This document shows, in pieces, positions 1 to 12,060 of a stretch of 64,000 nt of DNA (the first letter of the stretch is position 1; each line of letters begins with the position of its first letter). A model generated the notes under the pieces. It was not told the origin of the DNA. It was given only the letters and a program-made list of their open reading frames with translations, and did not search any database. Made by a program: the position numbers and the translations under genes. The stretch comes from Populus alba (Eukaryota > Streptophyta > Magnoliopsida > Malpighiales > Salicaceae), in the NCBI RefSeq assembly GCF_005239225.2, contig NC_133302.1, positions 13,239,991-13,303,990 of the forward strand, given 5' to 3'.

Positions 1-272
1 TCGGTGAGTCCGTCAGTATTTTTGATGGTGAACCGGTCCCGTCACCCATACGGGTCACCCGTTTTGAATTCGTCGGTGATTCTGTTGGAAATATCACTCG
101 CCAAAACCTCCACGTCAATGACCCGCCCTTTTTTTCTTAATTCCGAACTTTCCGTCCGTAATTCGGTCGGTAATTACCGATGGAATTACGGACAGAAAAA
201 GTCCATCAGTAATTTCAACCTTAAATTATCGACAGAAAAAGTTCGTTGCTATTAAGCGAATTTCTGGTAGTG
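1..272 (-). mobile_element. Terminus of a CACTA (En/Spm-like) DNA transposon
   Basis: The segment ends at 272 with ...TTTCTGGTAGTG, so on the - strand the element opens with CACTACCAGAAATTCG, the diagnostic CACTA terminus. The 200 bases inside it carry short subterminal repeats in both directions around a TCGGTAATT / AATTACCGA core, which is how CACTA transposases recognise their ends. The element runs off the left edge of the window, so the other end, the target duplication and any transposase gene cannot be seen. No coding region is visible here. Pieces of the same kind recur at 48772-49320 and 56460-57612. Confidence 0.8.
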
Positions 273-643
273 AATTGTATCTTTGGTGATACGAGGAAGT
301 CTACAAGGACAAGACAACAACAGGGAGCAACAATATGTACACAAGCTCAAATTAGGTGCTCGAGTCCTTTTTTTTTAAAAAAAAAAAAAAGCCTTTGCAT
401 GTTTTCTTTGTTGAATTGTTGCTTATTTATTGTCTTATTATTGTAAAATCAATTGAAGAGAAGAATGAAATAAAAAGTAAAAGTGCAAGGTTGCACTTTG
501 GTAGTCAAAGAAGAGTTTTAAAATTGAAAGGTTTGTTGGTATTCAAAATGAGTGGTTAAGAAAGCAATGTTTTGTTTTCATTGGAAAGCTTGAAAATAAA
601 TAGGAAAGAAAAAGAGAAAAGGAAAGTAATATTAGGGGTTAAC
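273..643. other. Intergenic A/T-rich DNA
   Basis: No gene is recognised. The stretch is A/T-rich with a run of A at about 367-390 and only short chance reading frames. Confidence 0.5.
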
Positions 644-644
644 T

Positions 645-890
645 GACATAATTGATTAGTCTACCACAAGATGAGGACTAATGGCATTCATGGTTATTGA
701 TGACCTACATAATTTATTAGTTTGTCACTAAGTGGGGACTAATGACATTAGTGGTTATTGATGACCAACATAATTGATTAGTCTGCCATGAGGTGAGGAC
801 TAATGACATTAGTTGTTACTAGTGACTAACATAATGATTAATTTGATAAAATATGGATATTAATGGTACCAGTAATACCAAAATCAAGAA
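645..890. repeat. Tandem repeat, 61-bp period, about 3.5 units
   Basis: The phrase CATAA.TGATTAGT recurs with its CAT at 647, 708, 769 and 830, an exact 61-base spacing. Each unit contains GAGGACTAATG(A/G)CATT and GGTTATTGATGACC, with 10-20 percent divergence between units. The last unit decays. No reading frame is preserved through the array. Confidence 0.8.
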
Positions 891-3280
891 TTTATTTGAT
901 TAGTCAGTCATGAGAGCAGAGACTTTTGAAAAAAAAAAACGGGTGAGTAAAAGGTAGCCATGTATAGGCTAAAATAGAGTGTAAATGGCGGTTGAGTATA
1001 GGCTTAAAAAGTGAATGGTAGCCATGGCTAAAATAAGGTTTGTTGTGGCAATATGTTCAGGCATGAAGTTGGGGATGTTTGGCAATGTGTTTAGGTGCAA
1101 AATGGTACATCACATGGTGGTTGATTTGATAACCCTAATGTGATGTGATCAATGGATATTAGGTGGTTCATTTGTAATGGACTTAGTGTTAGTTTTGATG
1201 AGTCATTTGCACGATGATTGATGAATATATGATATCCCAAATTCAAATGAGATGGGTGGCTTTTTGTTGAACCAAATGGGTTGTTAATTTGAGTAATTGA
1301 AAACCTAATATGATGCAATTATAGGTAGGTTTTGACAATTAATTTGAGGAAAGGATGGGTGTAGAATATATAAAAGGTCATCCAGATGGAATAGGGGACA
1401 TGCGGAGACTGTATTGAATATCTTAGTAGGAAATAGTTCAATGACAATTGTTTGGTTAGTCGTATAGAAGGGATTCCAAAACTGTTATGATAGCAAAATA
1501 AACATGAGTTTATGATAGTTAAGATAAGGAAATATATATATATATACTGTTATGATAGTTCAAGTATATCAAAATGAGTAGTAGCTATTGTAGTTTCAAA
1601 ATAGATGACATTAGGTTGTTAAACCCCAAATACAAGAGGAAAGAAGGGTTACGGTGATTGCCCTATGCTGACAGAGCGTGCATTTTAGTACGGAGAAAAG
1701 GCATACATGTAAAGTAATAAATAACCAAAGTATTGAGTGTACATGTTATGGTATGGTAAATCACACATATTTAAAGGGTAGTACAAGGAAAAAAATGTTA
1801 GGGTTGCAACTAGTATAAACCAAAATGGTTTATTATAAAATCTCAAAGGAATGTGCCTATGGTGACCTTGTGTACATGTTGTGTTTTCAGGTATATGAAT
1901 TGACTTTTGAATGCTAAAAATAATTGAACATACAACATGGGTGTTGATGGTAGTTCACATGCGTGGACAAGATATCGATAATAACATAATAACATAAATG
2001 ACAACCAAAGTAGAGAATTTGTATTAAAGAAAGAAAAGGATAATGACTAGAGTAAGGATTATAAAGATAGATGAGATATTTAAGTATGAAATGGACGAGT
2101 GAATGCTGATATACATAATGTATGTATGGTTCGATGTATGACATGGAATTCGACTAGTATTGTCTATAATGGTTATGTTTTAATTTCTATTAGATGTTTT
2201 TATGGGAAGTTTCTTATAAATATTGTATGTTTCAGGTTATTTTGTACCATCCCAGTAATTGATGATTTAAGCTTATCATTTGGCTGCTATTAAGTAGGAA
2301 TATATATCATGATAGTTGTATGATTATGTACAATAAATAATAACGTTGAAATTAAATGATTTTGATCTGAAACTTGTAATAAACTGTTACCTATATTAAT
2401 TACAAGTGATTATTATATTTAATAAATGTTTATATGTAAATAATTGTTAAGAATAATGATTGGTTGATTGAGAGGCCTGAGGCCGAACAATGAGTATGGA
2501 TGATGTGTTGAGAAATTTGTAATTCCTTGAGTTTGATAAACATGTATTCTAAAAGAAGTGAAGAATTGTTTCGAAACCCAAACAGAGAAGACTTTACCAG
2601 AATTTCATTAGAATTCTAAATGCATCGAATGGACATAAATTTTATATGTGATGTGTTATAAAAAATAACACTATTTTTACTAAGATCAAGGCTCAAAATG
2701 CTGTACAAAATTATAGGTTGTTACAAAGATTACGGGGTGTTATATTAGTAATCTAGTGGTAGCTCATTCTAACTCAATAATACCATGCATGTTATGGCTA
2801 ATCAACTTAATCATATTCAAAACGAACTACAATTAAATATATTTAGAACTTAATAGGCTCACATATTTGGAGGGAAATTCTTATGATATTTTATAGTAAC
2901 AAGCATTCTAATAAGAATTTTTACAAGTACTAAACTCACCTTGCATGTCATATACCTAAACAAGAGGTAACATAACAACCTTAGCCTAATTTGGACAAGA
3001 TTGCTCATGAGGTAACATCTACTTTACAAGTATATAGGTAGTTTTAAGCAAATCACATGACTCAACCATCTTATTTATAGCCAACTCAATCTATTTTCAA
3101 GTGGACTAGTAATAGAGGGTGAAATCGACTATTGATCATGAGATCATGATTTATAATGATGGTAAACAATCAAAATCAACATAGAAAATGAGTTTTTATT
3201 AGATTAACAAGTAAATATTATACTATAACAAGAATACATACATATGCATGTAAATATAAAAAGTGCAAATTATATTAGAA
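891..3280. other. Intergenic DNA without a recognisable gene
   Basis: About 2.4 kb of A/T-rich sequence whose longest open frames (under 80 codons) resemble no protein I know. Sequence around 2640-2760, including a phrase reading GGTTGTTACAAAGATTACGG, could be an old LTR remnant, but I could not find a partner. An (AT)n tract lies at about 1531-1545. Confidence 0.4.
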
Positions 3281-3374
3281 TTTAGTGTGTTTGTTTTTAA
3301 GATAGTTTTTGTGGTTGTGGTTTAAAAAAAATAAGTTTTTAAAAAAATACGGTTAGCTGTGGTTAGTTGGATTT

Positions 3375-3800
3375 AGTTACGTGTTTGGTAAAAATTATAG
3401 TTGAAGTTTATATGTAGCAAAAAACATGTATAAAATATTTAGGGTAATTGTGTTTGAAATAGTGGTTGTAGTTGTTTTTTACTTAGAAATGCGTCGAAAT
3501 AATATTTTTATTATTATTATTTAAGAATTATTTTTGATATCAGTGCATCAAAATAATCTGTAAACACCAAATAAATATTAATTTGAAGTATAGGAAAAAA
3601 ATAAAAAGTTTTCAATTTTTTTTTAAAAGTGCTTTTGAAATACAAAAACAAATAGAATTTAAAGAATATTTTCAAAACTCAGTTAAAAAATATAAAAACC
3701 GTTGTACAAAAACTGCGTTTCAAACTTAATTTTTTAGTGGGTCTCGCAACATAAAACATAATTTTCTTTATTACCAAACATGTTACTGTGTTTATTTCAC
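3375..3800. mobile_element. Outer MITE, interrupted by a second MITE
   Basis: The left arm (about 3378) reads GTGTTTGGTAAAAATTATAG and the right arm (about 3762-3785) reads ATTTTCTTTATTACCAAACATG, an imperfect inverted repeat. The sequence between the arms is interrupted by a different, complete short element at 3450-3656. No coding capacity. The exact outer boundaries are uncertain. Confidence 0.45.
3450..3656. mobile_element. MITE of the abundant TGTTTGG family (copy 1)
   Basis: About 207 bp starting TGTTTGAAATAGTGGTTGTAG and ending near TACAAAAACAAATAG. It has the family's internal phrases ATTTTTGATATCAGTGCATC and AAATATTAATTTGAAG. The same phrases recur in the copies at 36.7 and 39.7 kb. 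Non-coding. Confidence 0.7.
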
Positions 3801-4577
3801 CGTTAACACAAAAGCTAGCAGAAAACAAAAGCAATTTTAAGATTATATGTTCCTTATCTACCATATATTATTTTTATAGGGTTAGGATTAGCTCTATCTC
3901 CATAATATTATAATTAAGCCATCCAAGTAGCCGGAAACAATGATCAACCTCGTATACAAGATTTATTATGCAATTTACTTACATCTTTATATTATATATT
4001 GCTTTCCTTTTCTTATCACAATATTTTTTTTTTTCTTTGCAACTTTATTTACTCATTTTACCTTTTATTTTATTTTTAGTTTTTGACATCACTCTTCTTG
4101 TATTTCTTAGGTTAAATTTAGATTAGAATTAGCGAGTTATTATCTGTTTTTAATCAAGATTAAAATTTTAATTATAGTTTCTTCTTCTTGAAATGAAGAA
4201 ATGAAAAACAAATAGCCGCACCAATCAAACAGATTATCTGAGATCAACAATGTTATAAACAAACTACTTGATATTGCTTGAGGAGGTATGCTGGTATTCT
4301 GGCGTAGCTTTTTGTGGATGCTAGAGTTGTTTTTCTTCAAGTTATAATAAAAGTACGTAGTTAATGCATTAAAATTGACTCTAAGAATAGCGTAAAATCT
4401 TGAGCAGTTTAAATTTTAAATTCATAAAATCATGAGAAAATCAGGTGTCATGTGTTTCCGGGTAGAAGGCTATTATATGATTCGATTTCCATCAAGTAAA
4501 TTTAAATATGAACCCTTGTAAATTCAATAATAATAAAAAAAGAAAATAGTCATGATTAATTAAGAATAGGAAATAGA

Positions 4578-4760
4578 GTGTTTGGTAACGTGGTTGTATT
4601 CGTATTTTTAAAAAATTTAATTTTTTTTTACTAAAAACTAATTTTTTATATGATTTAGATCATTTTAACGCGCTAATCTAAAAAAATTAAAAAAATATAT
4701 TTAATATATTTCAGCATGAAAAACACTTTAAAAAACAACTACAATCACACTCCCAAACAG
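4578..4760. mobile_element. MITE of the TGTTTGG family (copy 2)
   Basis: 183 bp with clear terminal inverted repeats: it starts GTGTTTGGTAACGTGGTTGTA and ends AATCACACTCCCAAACAG. The A/T-rich centre contains ATTTAGATCATTTTAACGCG. Non-coding. This copy best defines the family ends. Confidence 0.75.
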
Positions 4761-5450
4761 ATTTCGAAGAACTAATCATATTTAATTGTACTACCATAAT
4801 ACTCTCTTTATATATTTAAAAAACCATTCAATTAATTGTTTAAGTTTTTTTTTTGTAAGATTTGCATGATAATATTTTGAATGTCCAAGTTTCTCTCACT
4901 TGTAAATAATTGTAATTAACTTTGTCTTATATTAATATTAATATAAATCTTGATGATATTCAAATAACATTACGATTGTAAAAGTAAAAAAAATGTAATT
5001 CCTCGTAATTGCAATATTTTTTAAACGAAAAATAGAATTATTCAAGAATTATAGAAAGTAACAAGAATATAAATATGCAATAATAACTATTGAATTTTTT
5101 TTAAAATATATAAAATATATTTTAGGAACAAAATGCATGCGGAAAGAGTTATATAATAAAGTTTATTGTAAAGCATTTCAAAGAAAAAAGAAAAATAAAA
5201 AGTTTATATGAATTATAGAAATTAACAAGAATAAAAACATGATAATAAAATCTTAATCTTTTTTTTTTTAAATTACAAAATATTCTAGGAAAATATATGT
5301 GGAAAAAATTATAGAATAAAAACAAAATTTCAAATGTATTGTTAGAATTGTATAGGAAAAGATAATAAGATACATAAACTTAAGAAGAAGAAAAACATGA
5401 AAACTGATGTAATAAAAATATCCACCTTGATTTATCTTTCAAAAACGAAA
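4761..5450. other. A/T-rich region upstream of the kinase-like gene
   Basis: Nothing recognisable apart from homopolymer runs and short related phrases such as AATTATAGAAA(T/G)TAACAAGAAT at about 5047 and 5213. The proximal promoter of the next gene presumably lies at about 5400-5578, where an ACGT core (GACGTGG, about 5461) is the only element I would name. Confidence 0.4.
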
Positions 5451-5578
5451 TTATCCCGAAGACGTGGAGCGATATGATTGGAGAAAAATAGGCCTATCTA
5501 TCCAGTAGGTCGAATACTGTAATGGAGCCATTAGTTTCCATTAGCGAAAGATAGAGAAAAGAGAGAAGAGAGAGAAGG

Positions 5579-8500
5579 ATGATTCTGGTTTCACCGGATT
5601 GCTTGTCTACTTCTTCTTCATCGATGCTGTTTTCTCGCAATCCCATGCTCTCCTCTCATCTCTGCTTCACAATAAGAAGAAGGACGTTCCGAACGAAGAC
5701 GAGTCGACGACTCTGTGTAGCGAGTAGTCTGATTACAAGCCCTGAGTCATTCGAAGTTGGGAGACTCATTGGCAGCTACGGCTTCATGAACATTACGAGG
5801 TGTGCATATGTATAGTTATACTCTTTTTTTTTCCTTAAGACAATTGATTAGTTCTAAATGGAATTGCATTTGTTTTCAGCTATTCGGCAGGAGGAATGGA
5901 TTTTGAATATTCAGGCGGACAGCTGAAACTTCAAGATGTAGGAGAAGGCAGTGTGAAGATCAGGTGCGCCTTTATTTTATTTTATTTTATTTAATCACAA
6001 GTATAACTAAGGGTTTGCATGTTGCTCTGATTTGTAGTAACTATTATATATATTCATGGCAGTTATTTTTCAGGCTTTACGAAGGAAGAATAGCGCAGGG
6101 TTCACTTAGAGGCACTCCCGTTGTTTTCAAGGTGATTTTTCTTTAAATTCCAGCAAGTAAGTGAATCATATACCGAGTAATATATGCTTTCCGACTTAAA
6201 TCAATTCACATCTTCTAATCTTTATTGTAATTCACTCGGTTGTGGTCAGGATCTTGCAGTGTATTATTATATTTTGCCAGGGGCTGAATATGTTATTCCC
6301 ATTTCACGAGTTAATTAATGATTAAAGGAGAAGAGTGTAGCTAAATCTATATTTTCTTTTCTTTTCAAATTCTAATTTATTAAGGAATTTAACAACAAAA
6401 TTTACTAAATGTCCCCCTAAATCAAGAGCAATTGAAAATTATAGCGACTGTGCCATCTTCAATTTGACATTTCTCTCTTCCCAGTTATCTTTGATCTTCC
6501 TTTTCCTCCTTGTGGAACTTGAATGGATGTTGTTGACCCGTCACATTGCAAAGTTTTTTTTCTTTTTTCTTTTTTTCTTTTCACACCGAGATTGCTGGTT
6601 ATGAAGGTATATCCTGGACAGCGAGCTGGTGGCATAGAAGCTGATATGATGGCTGCAAATGAGCTCAATGCCCATGCTGCACTTCAGGTTGGACATTGAA
6701 GGCTTTTCAAATATTAGTGACATGTTATTTCTTTTTTATATACCATGGAAGGTCTTTTCATGTCCATCTTTCACAGAGCAGTTCAAAAGGTGCATGTCAG
6801 AATCTCCTGATGCTTGTTGGAGGATTTGAGACAAAAACTGGAGAACAGGTTTGTTATACCAGGTCAAATAAGGAAAACTAGTCATAGTTGTTTCGGGCAT
6901 TTTCTTATATGATCAAAAATTGATGAAATTAATGTATACAGTGGCTTGCTTTTCGTAATGGTGGGAAATATAGTGCAGCAGACTATGCAAAATTTACTAG
7001 TGAAAAAATTTCAAAAAAGCATTTCGACCAAGGAAACCTCCTGGAATCATTTTGAACAAGAACAAAAAATAAAGCGCAGAAGATATTTTGTTATCAAGCT
7101 ACTTCAGGGGGCTATTACTGGTCTAGCCTACATGCATTACCATGACAGATTGCACCAGAGTCTTGGACCATCTTCTGTTGTTCTCAAGTATGATCATAGA
7201 TTTTCATGTTTCCTGTTATAACTGTTACTGTCATATTTGTCTGCTTACTGATATTTTTACACAATGTTTTACTTGAATAATGGCAGCACTATAGCGGAGA
7301 GAGAGGCTCCTTATTTAGTTCCACGACTTCGAGATCTAGCCTTTTCTGTTGATATGAGGTGCTATTAAAATTCCTTTTCTTGCAATTACTTCTCAGCAGG
7401 CTTTTTTTTTCAACTTACAAATGTTATCTGTAGACAAAACTCACCGTCCTTGACATTTAGAAACAGATCATATAAGTGATTCCTCTACATGCAACAACAA
7501 TGTGGGCAAGCTCTTTGAAACAAACGTGGTTTAGTGAACCACAACTGAATGAATTCAAACATGTCAAAAAAAAAAAAACAGAGAGAGAGAGAGAGACAAA
7601 GAGAGAAGGAATTAATCGCAGTTGCTATGTTCTTTCTTCTGTGATTGTAAATCTTGTGTAAGCTGTAACACGTATACGTGTTGACCTGTATGATAGCATG
7701 TAGCACATTGGTTCCTTTTATTTTAGTAACATGGATACGCTCAATTTCTCACCCATTTTTCACCACTATAATATTTTGTGATTAGTGAGAATGTAACGAG
7801 CTAATCATTTAAATCTAGTGCTTCGTGAAGGAAGGAATTTAACAGTCAACTGATAATCAACCAGTTGTTCCGTCGCACTCAGATTCCTTATTATTAATAT
7901 TATTATTAACATGGATGCATACTGGCCTTCAGACAATCTATCTGCAGACTCTTGCAGAAAGGGATGGAGTTAACCATCAATCTCCATCATACAATATCCC
8001 CAATCCAATGAGGATCTGGTTTTCCCCAACTGTCTCCCAGATGTTTACCCAGATGGCAAACCGAGTTACAGAGGTGTTAAAGGTTTTCTTACTTCCAGGA
8101 ATAGAAATTCGCAAAAAAACATTTAGGGATTTTCTGGTGAATTGAAGGCAGACCAAAAGATGTACACTTAAGAGAGAAGGGACTTAATACAAATGATGTA
8201 CACTTAAGAGAGAAGGGACTTAATACCATTGTAGATTCTTGTATGTGCCATCCATGAATCTTAATGCTTATAAGGAGATCCCTTACTTGTGACTGTAAGA
8301 GGCTTCTTGATATTGCAGTATAGTTTCACAGGTTTGAACACATTTGCGCATTTTCACTTCCAAACATGACTTATCAGGATTTCAAATTTAGAAGATGGCC
8401 TCGGGACATTATCAGAAGGACTTTGGAGAAGGGCAATTGCTGCTGGAGCCTCCACACCTATGGAAAAACGAGCATTTGGAATTGCAGATGACATGTACTG

Positions 8501-10122
8501 TTTCAGAACTTGATGGTTCTATCATTAGTTTTTTCAGCTCCTTTGACCAATTTCTTTTCTGGTCCTACATAGATATGAAGCTGGTCTTCTTCTTGCATAC
8601 TTGGCTTTTGTTCCATTTTGTGAAGCAGGCATTGTGGATACTCTTTCTTTGCAAGTAAGCAGAAATATGACTGCCTCTGATTAATTATTATATCATTTGT
8701 AGGCAGGCATTTCTCTTCATCTACGTGATATAAGCAAGTCCAGAGCACCCGAAATCCTGAGCACATAATGCCTTTATACACCTTCATATTCTTCAGAATG
8801 TGTTTTCCTGACTCTAATAATTTATGCATGAACTTGCAGAGGCTTTTAGAAAACACTTTCCGACTTGATGTTGAAGCTATGAGAGAGTAAGATGATTTAT
8901 GTACCTTATTTTGACTTGCTTAAAGTCCATTAGCCAGTGCATGCATAAGATGAATTTGAGATTGTAGGAGTTTAAAAGGTAAGAATCAGATACATTTATA
9001 AGCTGAGCTTGACTTGAGGAGTTATGTTATGGTCTTATGCATCAAAACTTGGCTGCTTCTTATCTAGTTGAGTCCTTGCGTAGATCATGATGCAGATGAT
9101 ACTTGAACATTTGTAGATTCAACAAGAGCTACAGACACATTTTAGCAGATTCTTTCTTAGTGGGGATCTATCTTCTACACTATGATTTTTCAAATATAGG
9201 ATGAAATCCAAGTGAAAAAGTAGTTTGTATGCCAAAGGGAACAACAAATAATTCTCAGTTTGACTCTGAGCAGAACCTCAAAGGCTCTGCTACCCGTAGA
9301 ACACGATGAAGATAAAATGCAAAGCAAAAACAAAACTCTACATTATATCCAAAATTCAGGAAGTTAACTTGTGTGTTTTTCACACGTACTTGAATACTTA
9401 GATTCCTGAAGCTGGTTGTTTGTTTAAACGCTTTTTAAACACTAGTTTTCTACTCGTGCTTTGCAGTGTATTATTTAACTATGCACTGCATATTTTTCTG
9501 TAATATTTAATTGATTGTTTAAATTTTAATAAAAGAACAAATTTAAATGTCGATTGAATTAATTTCTCCTGTGATATTCAAGATTGAAACAGTATTATTT
9601 AAATTTAATAGTTTGATTATGTTTTTGGCATATCAAACCCAAGGACAATAACAATTATATGGCCAAGAAATAGACAGTTTCCAATAGATTAGGAACTAAG
9701 CTCAAGCTTGTCATGGATCTTGAGGTGTCCAAATGCTAACACACTTGGTTTTTCCTCCTCTGTCTTTGCCCTTTCTGGCACACAGATATTGTTTAGCAGA
9801 TGATCGTTTGGAAGAAGCCGTGAAGTTTCTGGATCTTGGTGACCGGGCTGGATGGCAATTACTTCAGGTTGAATCAGAGTTTAAAATAAACTACTTTAGT
9901 CTTCTATGGTTAATTATGATTTTCTTTTTTTATATGTACAAGCGCTATAATTTAAGATTGTTTTTTTTTTTAAAAGAAAATAAATCTATAATGCCTAACA
10001 TTTGGTCTGCAACAATTCTGTCTCTTTCCGGTGTGCAGGCAATGCTAAATCCAGACTTCCGGAAGAGACCAATCGCAGAAGCTGTGCTTAAGCATCGATT
10101 CATGATCGGAGCTGTTGTTTGA
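5579..10122 (+). CDS. Plastid-targeted protein-kinase-like protein, 12 exons, frameshifted in exon 6
   Basis: Exons, all with GT-AG introns: 5579-5799, 5880-5963, 6074-6131, 6607-6687, 6777-6848, 6942-7187, 7287-7358, 8378-8494, 8573-8654, 8840-8886, 9786-9867, 10039-10122. Phases agree everywhere except exon 6, which has one base too many. With that base ignored the product is 414 residues. The N-terminus (about 60 residues, rich in Ser and Arg, almost no acidic residues) looks like a chloroplast transit peptide. The rest matches a conserved plant protein-kinase-superfamily protein: VVFK near residue 121 is a candidate ATP-binding lysine. The catalytic-loop position reads LHQ (242-244), without the HRD aspartate, and the DFG region reads RDLAF, so it is probably a pseudokinase. 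As read, the frame closes at TGA 7053-7055 after 209 codons. I do not recognise a gene symbol; substrate and partner are unknown. Confidence 0.8.
8159..8228. repeat. Tandem duplication, 36-bp period, in intron 7 of the kinase-like gene
   Basis: GATGTACACTTAAGAGAGAA starts at 8159 and again at 8195, and both copies continue as GGGACTTAATAC. The copies are essentially identical, so the event is recent. It is intronic. Confidence 0.85.
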
Positions 10123-10257
10123 GTGGCGTAGAGCAAGTGAAGTGTACATGATTGTAATTATCAAAAGCAACAATAATAGCTGATTAAAAAAAAATTAGCA
10201 TTTGCGTCCTCTTCATGACAGTATTTCTGCTTTTCCTTTGAAAAGAGTGATGATGTC

Positions 10258-10460
10258 TCAGTGTTTTAAAAATAGTTTTTAAAAAAATTAAATATTTTTT
10301 ATTTTTATATTTTAAATTAATATTTTTTAGTTTTTTTCATATCAAAAATCATTTTAATATGTGATATTAAAAATTATTTTTTAAAAATAAAAAATATTAT
10401 TTTGATAATTTTTAAATAAAAAATATTTTAAAAAATAATTATAATTATACTTTTAAACGA
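10258..10460. mobile_element. MITE of the TGTTTGG family (copy 3, degraded)
   Basis: A/T-rich segment with the family order of phrases, including CATATCAAAAATCATTTTAATATG. It begins GTGTTTTAAAAATAG and its termini are eroded. It lies just beyond the kinase-like gene's 3' end and could contribute to its terminator region. Confidence 0.5.
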
Positions 10461-11029
10461 GTTGTATTGGTAAATGGTAATCAAAAGTGATTATATTTTA
10501 TATATAAAAAATTAGCACCTTTACAAATAAATGATAAATTAGTACTGCTAAGTCTCTTCGGAAAAATAACATTTTTCATTAAATGTTTGCGGCTTAAAAT
10601 TATGATTTTTTTTAAAAAAAAATATTGATATTTTAAAAGAAATTGTTAAAATAGACCGTTATAATTTTTAAAACGAATAAAGGAAAGAAAGAGAGAAAGG
10701 AAAAGTAATAAATCACTTGGTTTTTTTTTAGCTCATTCCTTTATTTTACTGGATTTGACTTGTCTTGGTGAGATTTTTTATAGTATTCTATTCATTTATT
10801 TCTCTTCTTCTCTACTCTTTCATTCTTGAAACATATGCTATCTTATTTTAATATTTTCCTAATAATGTCCTTCAGAGCCGTAATCTTTTTTAAAAGTCAG
10901 TTTCTTACGTGTTACTTTTAACAAATTGTGCGTCTTTCTTTTAAAAAAGAAAAAAATTACTAGTGCTAATTTGTCAATATTTTTTAAACTATGTTATATA
11001 AAAAAATACTTATAAAGACTTGTGATTTT

Positions 11030-11210
11030 ATTTTTATTATTATTTTAGATTAACATGATTATCTAAACCATCTTCTGAACATTTCGACTAATCACACAAA
11101 CTTTAAAATTAACGATTATATAAATTTATAGTGACTCTGAGGTTAGTGGGACTTGAACCGATAACTTACAAGGAATAAAGCCTGATTAGTTAAGCTATAC
11201 CATCTTAATT
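11030..11210 (-). mobile_element. tRNA-derived SINE
   Basis: Read on the - strand it has an A-box-like TATAGCTTAACTAATCAGG, a good B box GGTTCAAGTCC, then the body TTATATAATCGTTAATTTTA. It ends with the family 3' segment around GTGATTAGTCGAAATG followed by ATGTTAATC and an A/T-rich (AATAAT)n-like tail. Related copies are at 23811-23995, 24371-24478 and 45208-45310. No flanking duplication is obvious. Confidence 0.7.
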
Positions 11211-11360
11211 AAAAATAAAAATGAAATTATTATTTATTATTATTAATTTCTTCACTTACCTCTAACAATCAATCCCAATGATTTTGTGTTGGAAAGATAA
11301 CAACTTTTATCTCATCAGGGGTGGAGGTTAGAGTACCTGCAACTGTATGATAACTGGGAT

Positions 11361-11555
11361 GTTTGTTTGGTATGGAGTAAAATTCTAAAAACAAAAAAAT
11401 TTAATTATAAATATATATTAAATTAATATTTTTTAGTTTTTTTTTCATATTAGAATATTAAAATCATTAAAAAAACATCTAAAATAATATTTAACTTTTT
11501 TAAAAATAAAAAATAATTTTAAAAAAACATGTTGTAACCAAAAAATAAACACTCG
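11361..11555. mobile_element. MITE of the TGTTTGG family (copy 4)
   Basis: Starts GTTTGTTTGGTATGGAG and ends near GTTGTAACCAAAAAATAAACAC, giving imperfect inverted ends around an A/T-rich centre. Non-coding. Confidence 0.55.
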
Positions 11556-11759
11556 ATTCAAGATCCATACAAGGAAATGCAAAATCTTCCTGTTTCACGT
11601 AGTGTTTTCAAATTGTTATCTAACGCATCTCTCAATGATGGGCTTGATCAGCCGGCATTTATACTAAAAATTTCACAGAAGTTTTCTAGGGAATGTTTTC
11701 GGATGAAATTTTACTTATAAAAATAATTAAATTAAAATTAAAATTTTATAAAGTATAAA

Positions 11760-12060
11760 AAATAAAATTAAAATCAAACCAAAATTAATTCAAAAACAAC
11801 CAGTTTTGATACGATTCGGTTACTTTATATTAAAAATTAAAACTCAACCGACCGGTTTTGATTCTATGAGTTCCAGTTTGGTTTTAAATGTGATGCAGTT
11901 TGGTTATTTTATATTAAAAATATAAATTATATTGTTTTTTAAGGTTTTTTTTTATTTTTTAATGGGCTTGATTTCCATTTGGTTTAGTTTTTTTCGGTTT
12001 AGTTTTTTTTTTTTTTTGGTTTAATTTTTTTATTTCAAGTTTGTAAAACTGAAATTAAAT
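11760..12060. repeat. Repeat rich in CGGTT(T)GGTTT and related motifs
   Basis: The stretch contains CCAGTTTTGATACGATTCGG, CCGACCGGTTTTGATTC and several GGTTTAGTTTTTTT phrases. The phrase GGTTA(C/T)TTTATATTAAAAAT recurs at about 11818 and 11902 (84 bases apart). This looks like the middle of a decayed DNA transposon common in plants. No gene. Confidence 0.4.

Noticed and set aside
1091..1318. 75-codon - strand frame
   Set aside because: Low-complexity composition, no family resemblance, no promoter or splice context.
6941..7221. The second half of exon 6 as a separate gene starting at 6946
   Set aside because: Its protein continues the same kinase-like family seen before and after it; a one-base frameshift explains it better.
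9945..10136. - strand frame over the last exon of the kinase-like gene
   Set aside because: Mirror of a coding exon; no independent support.
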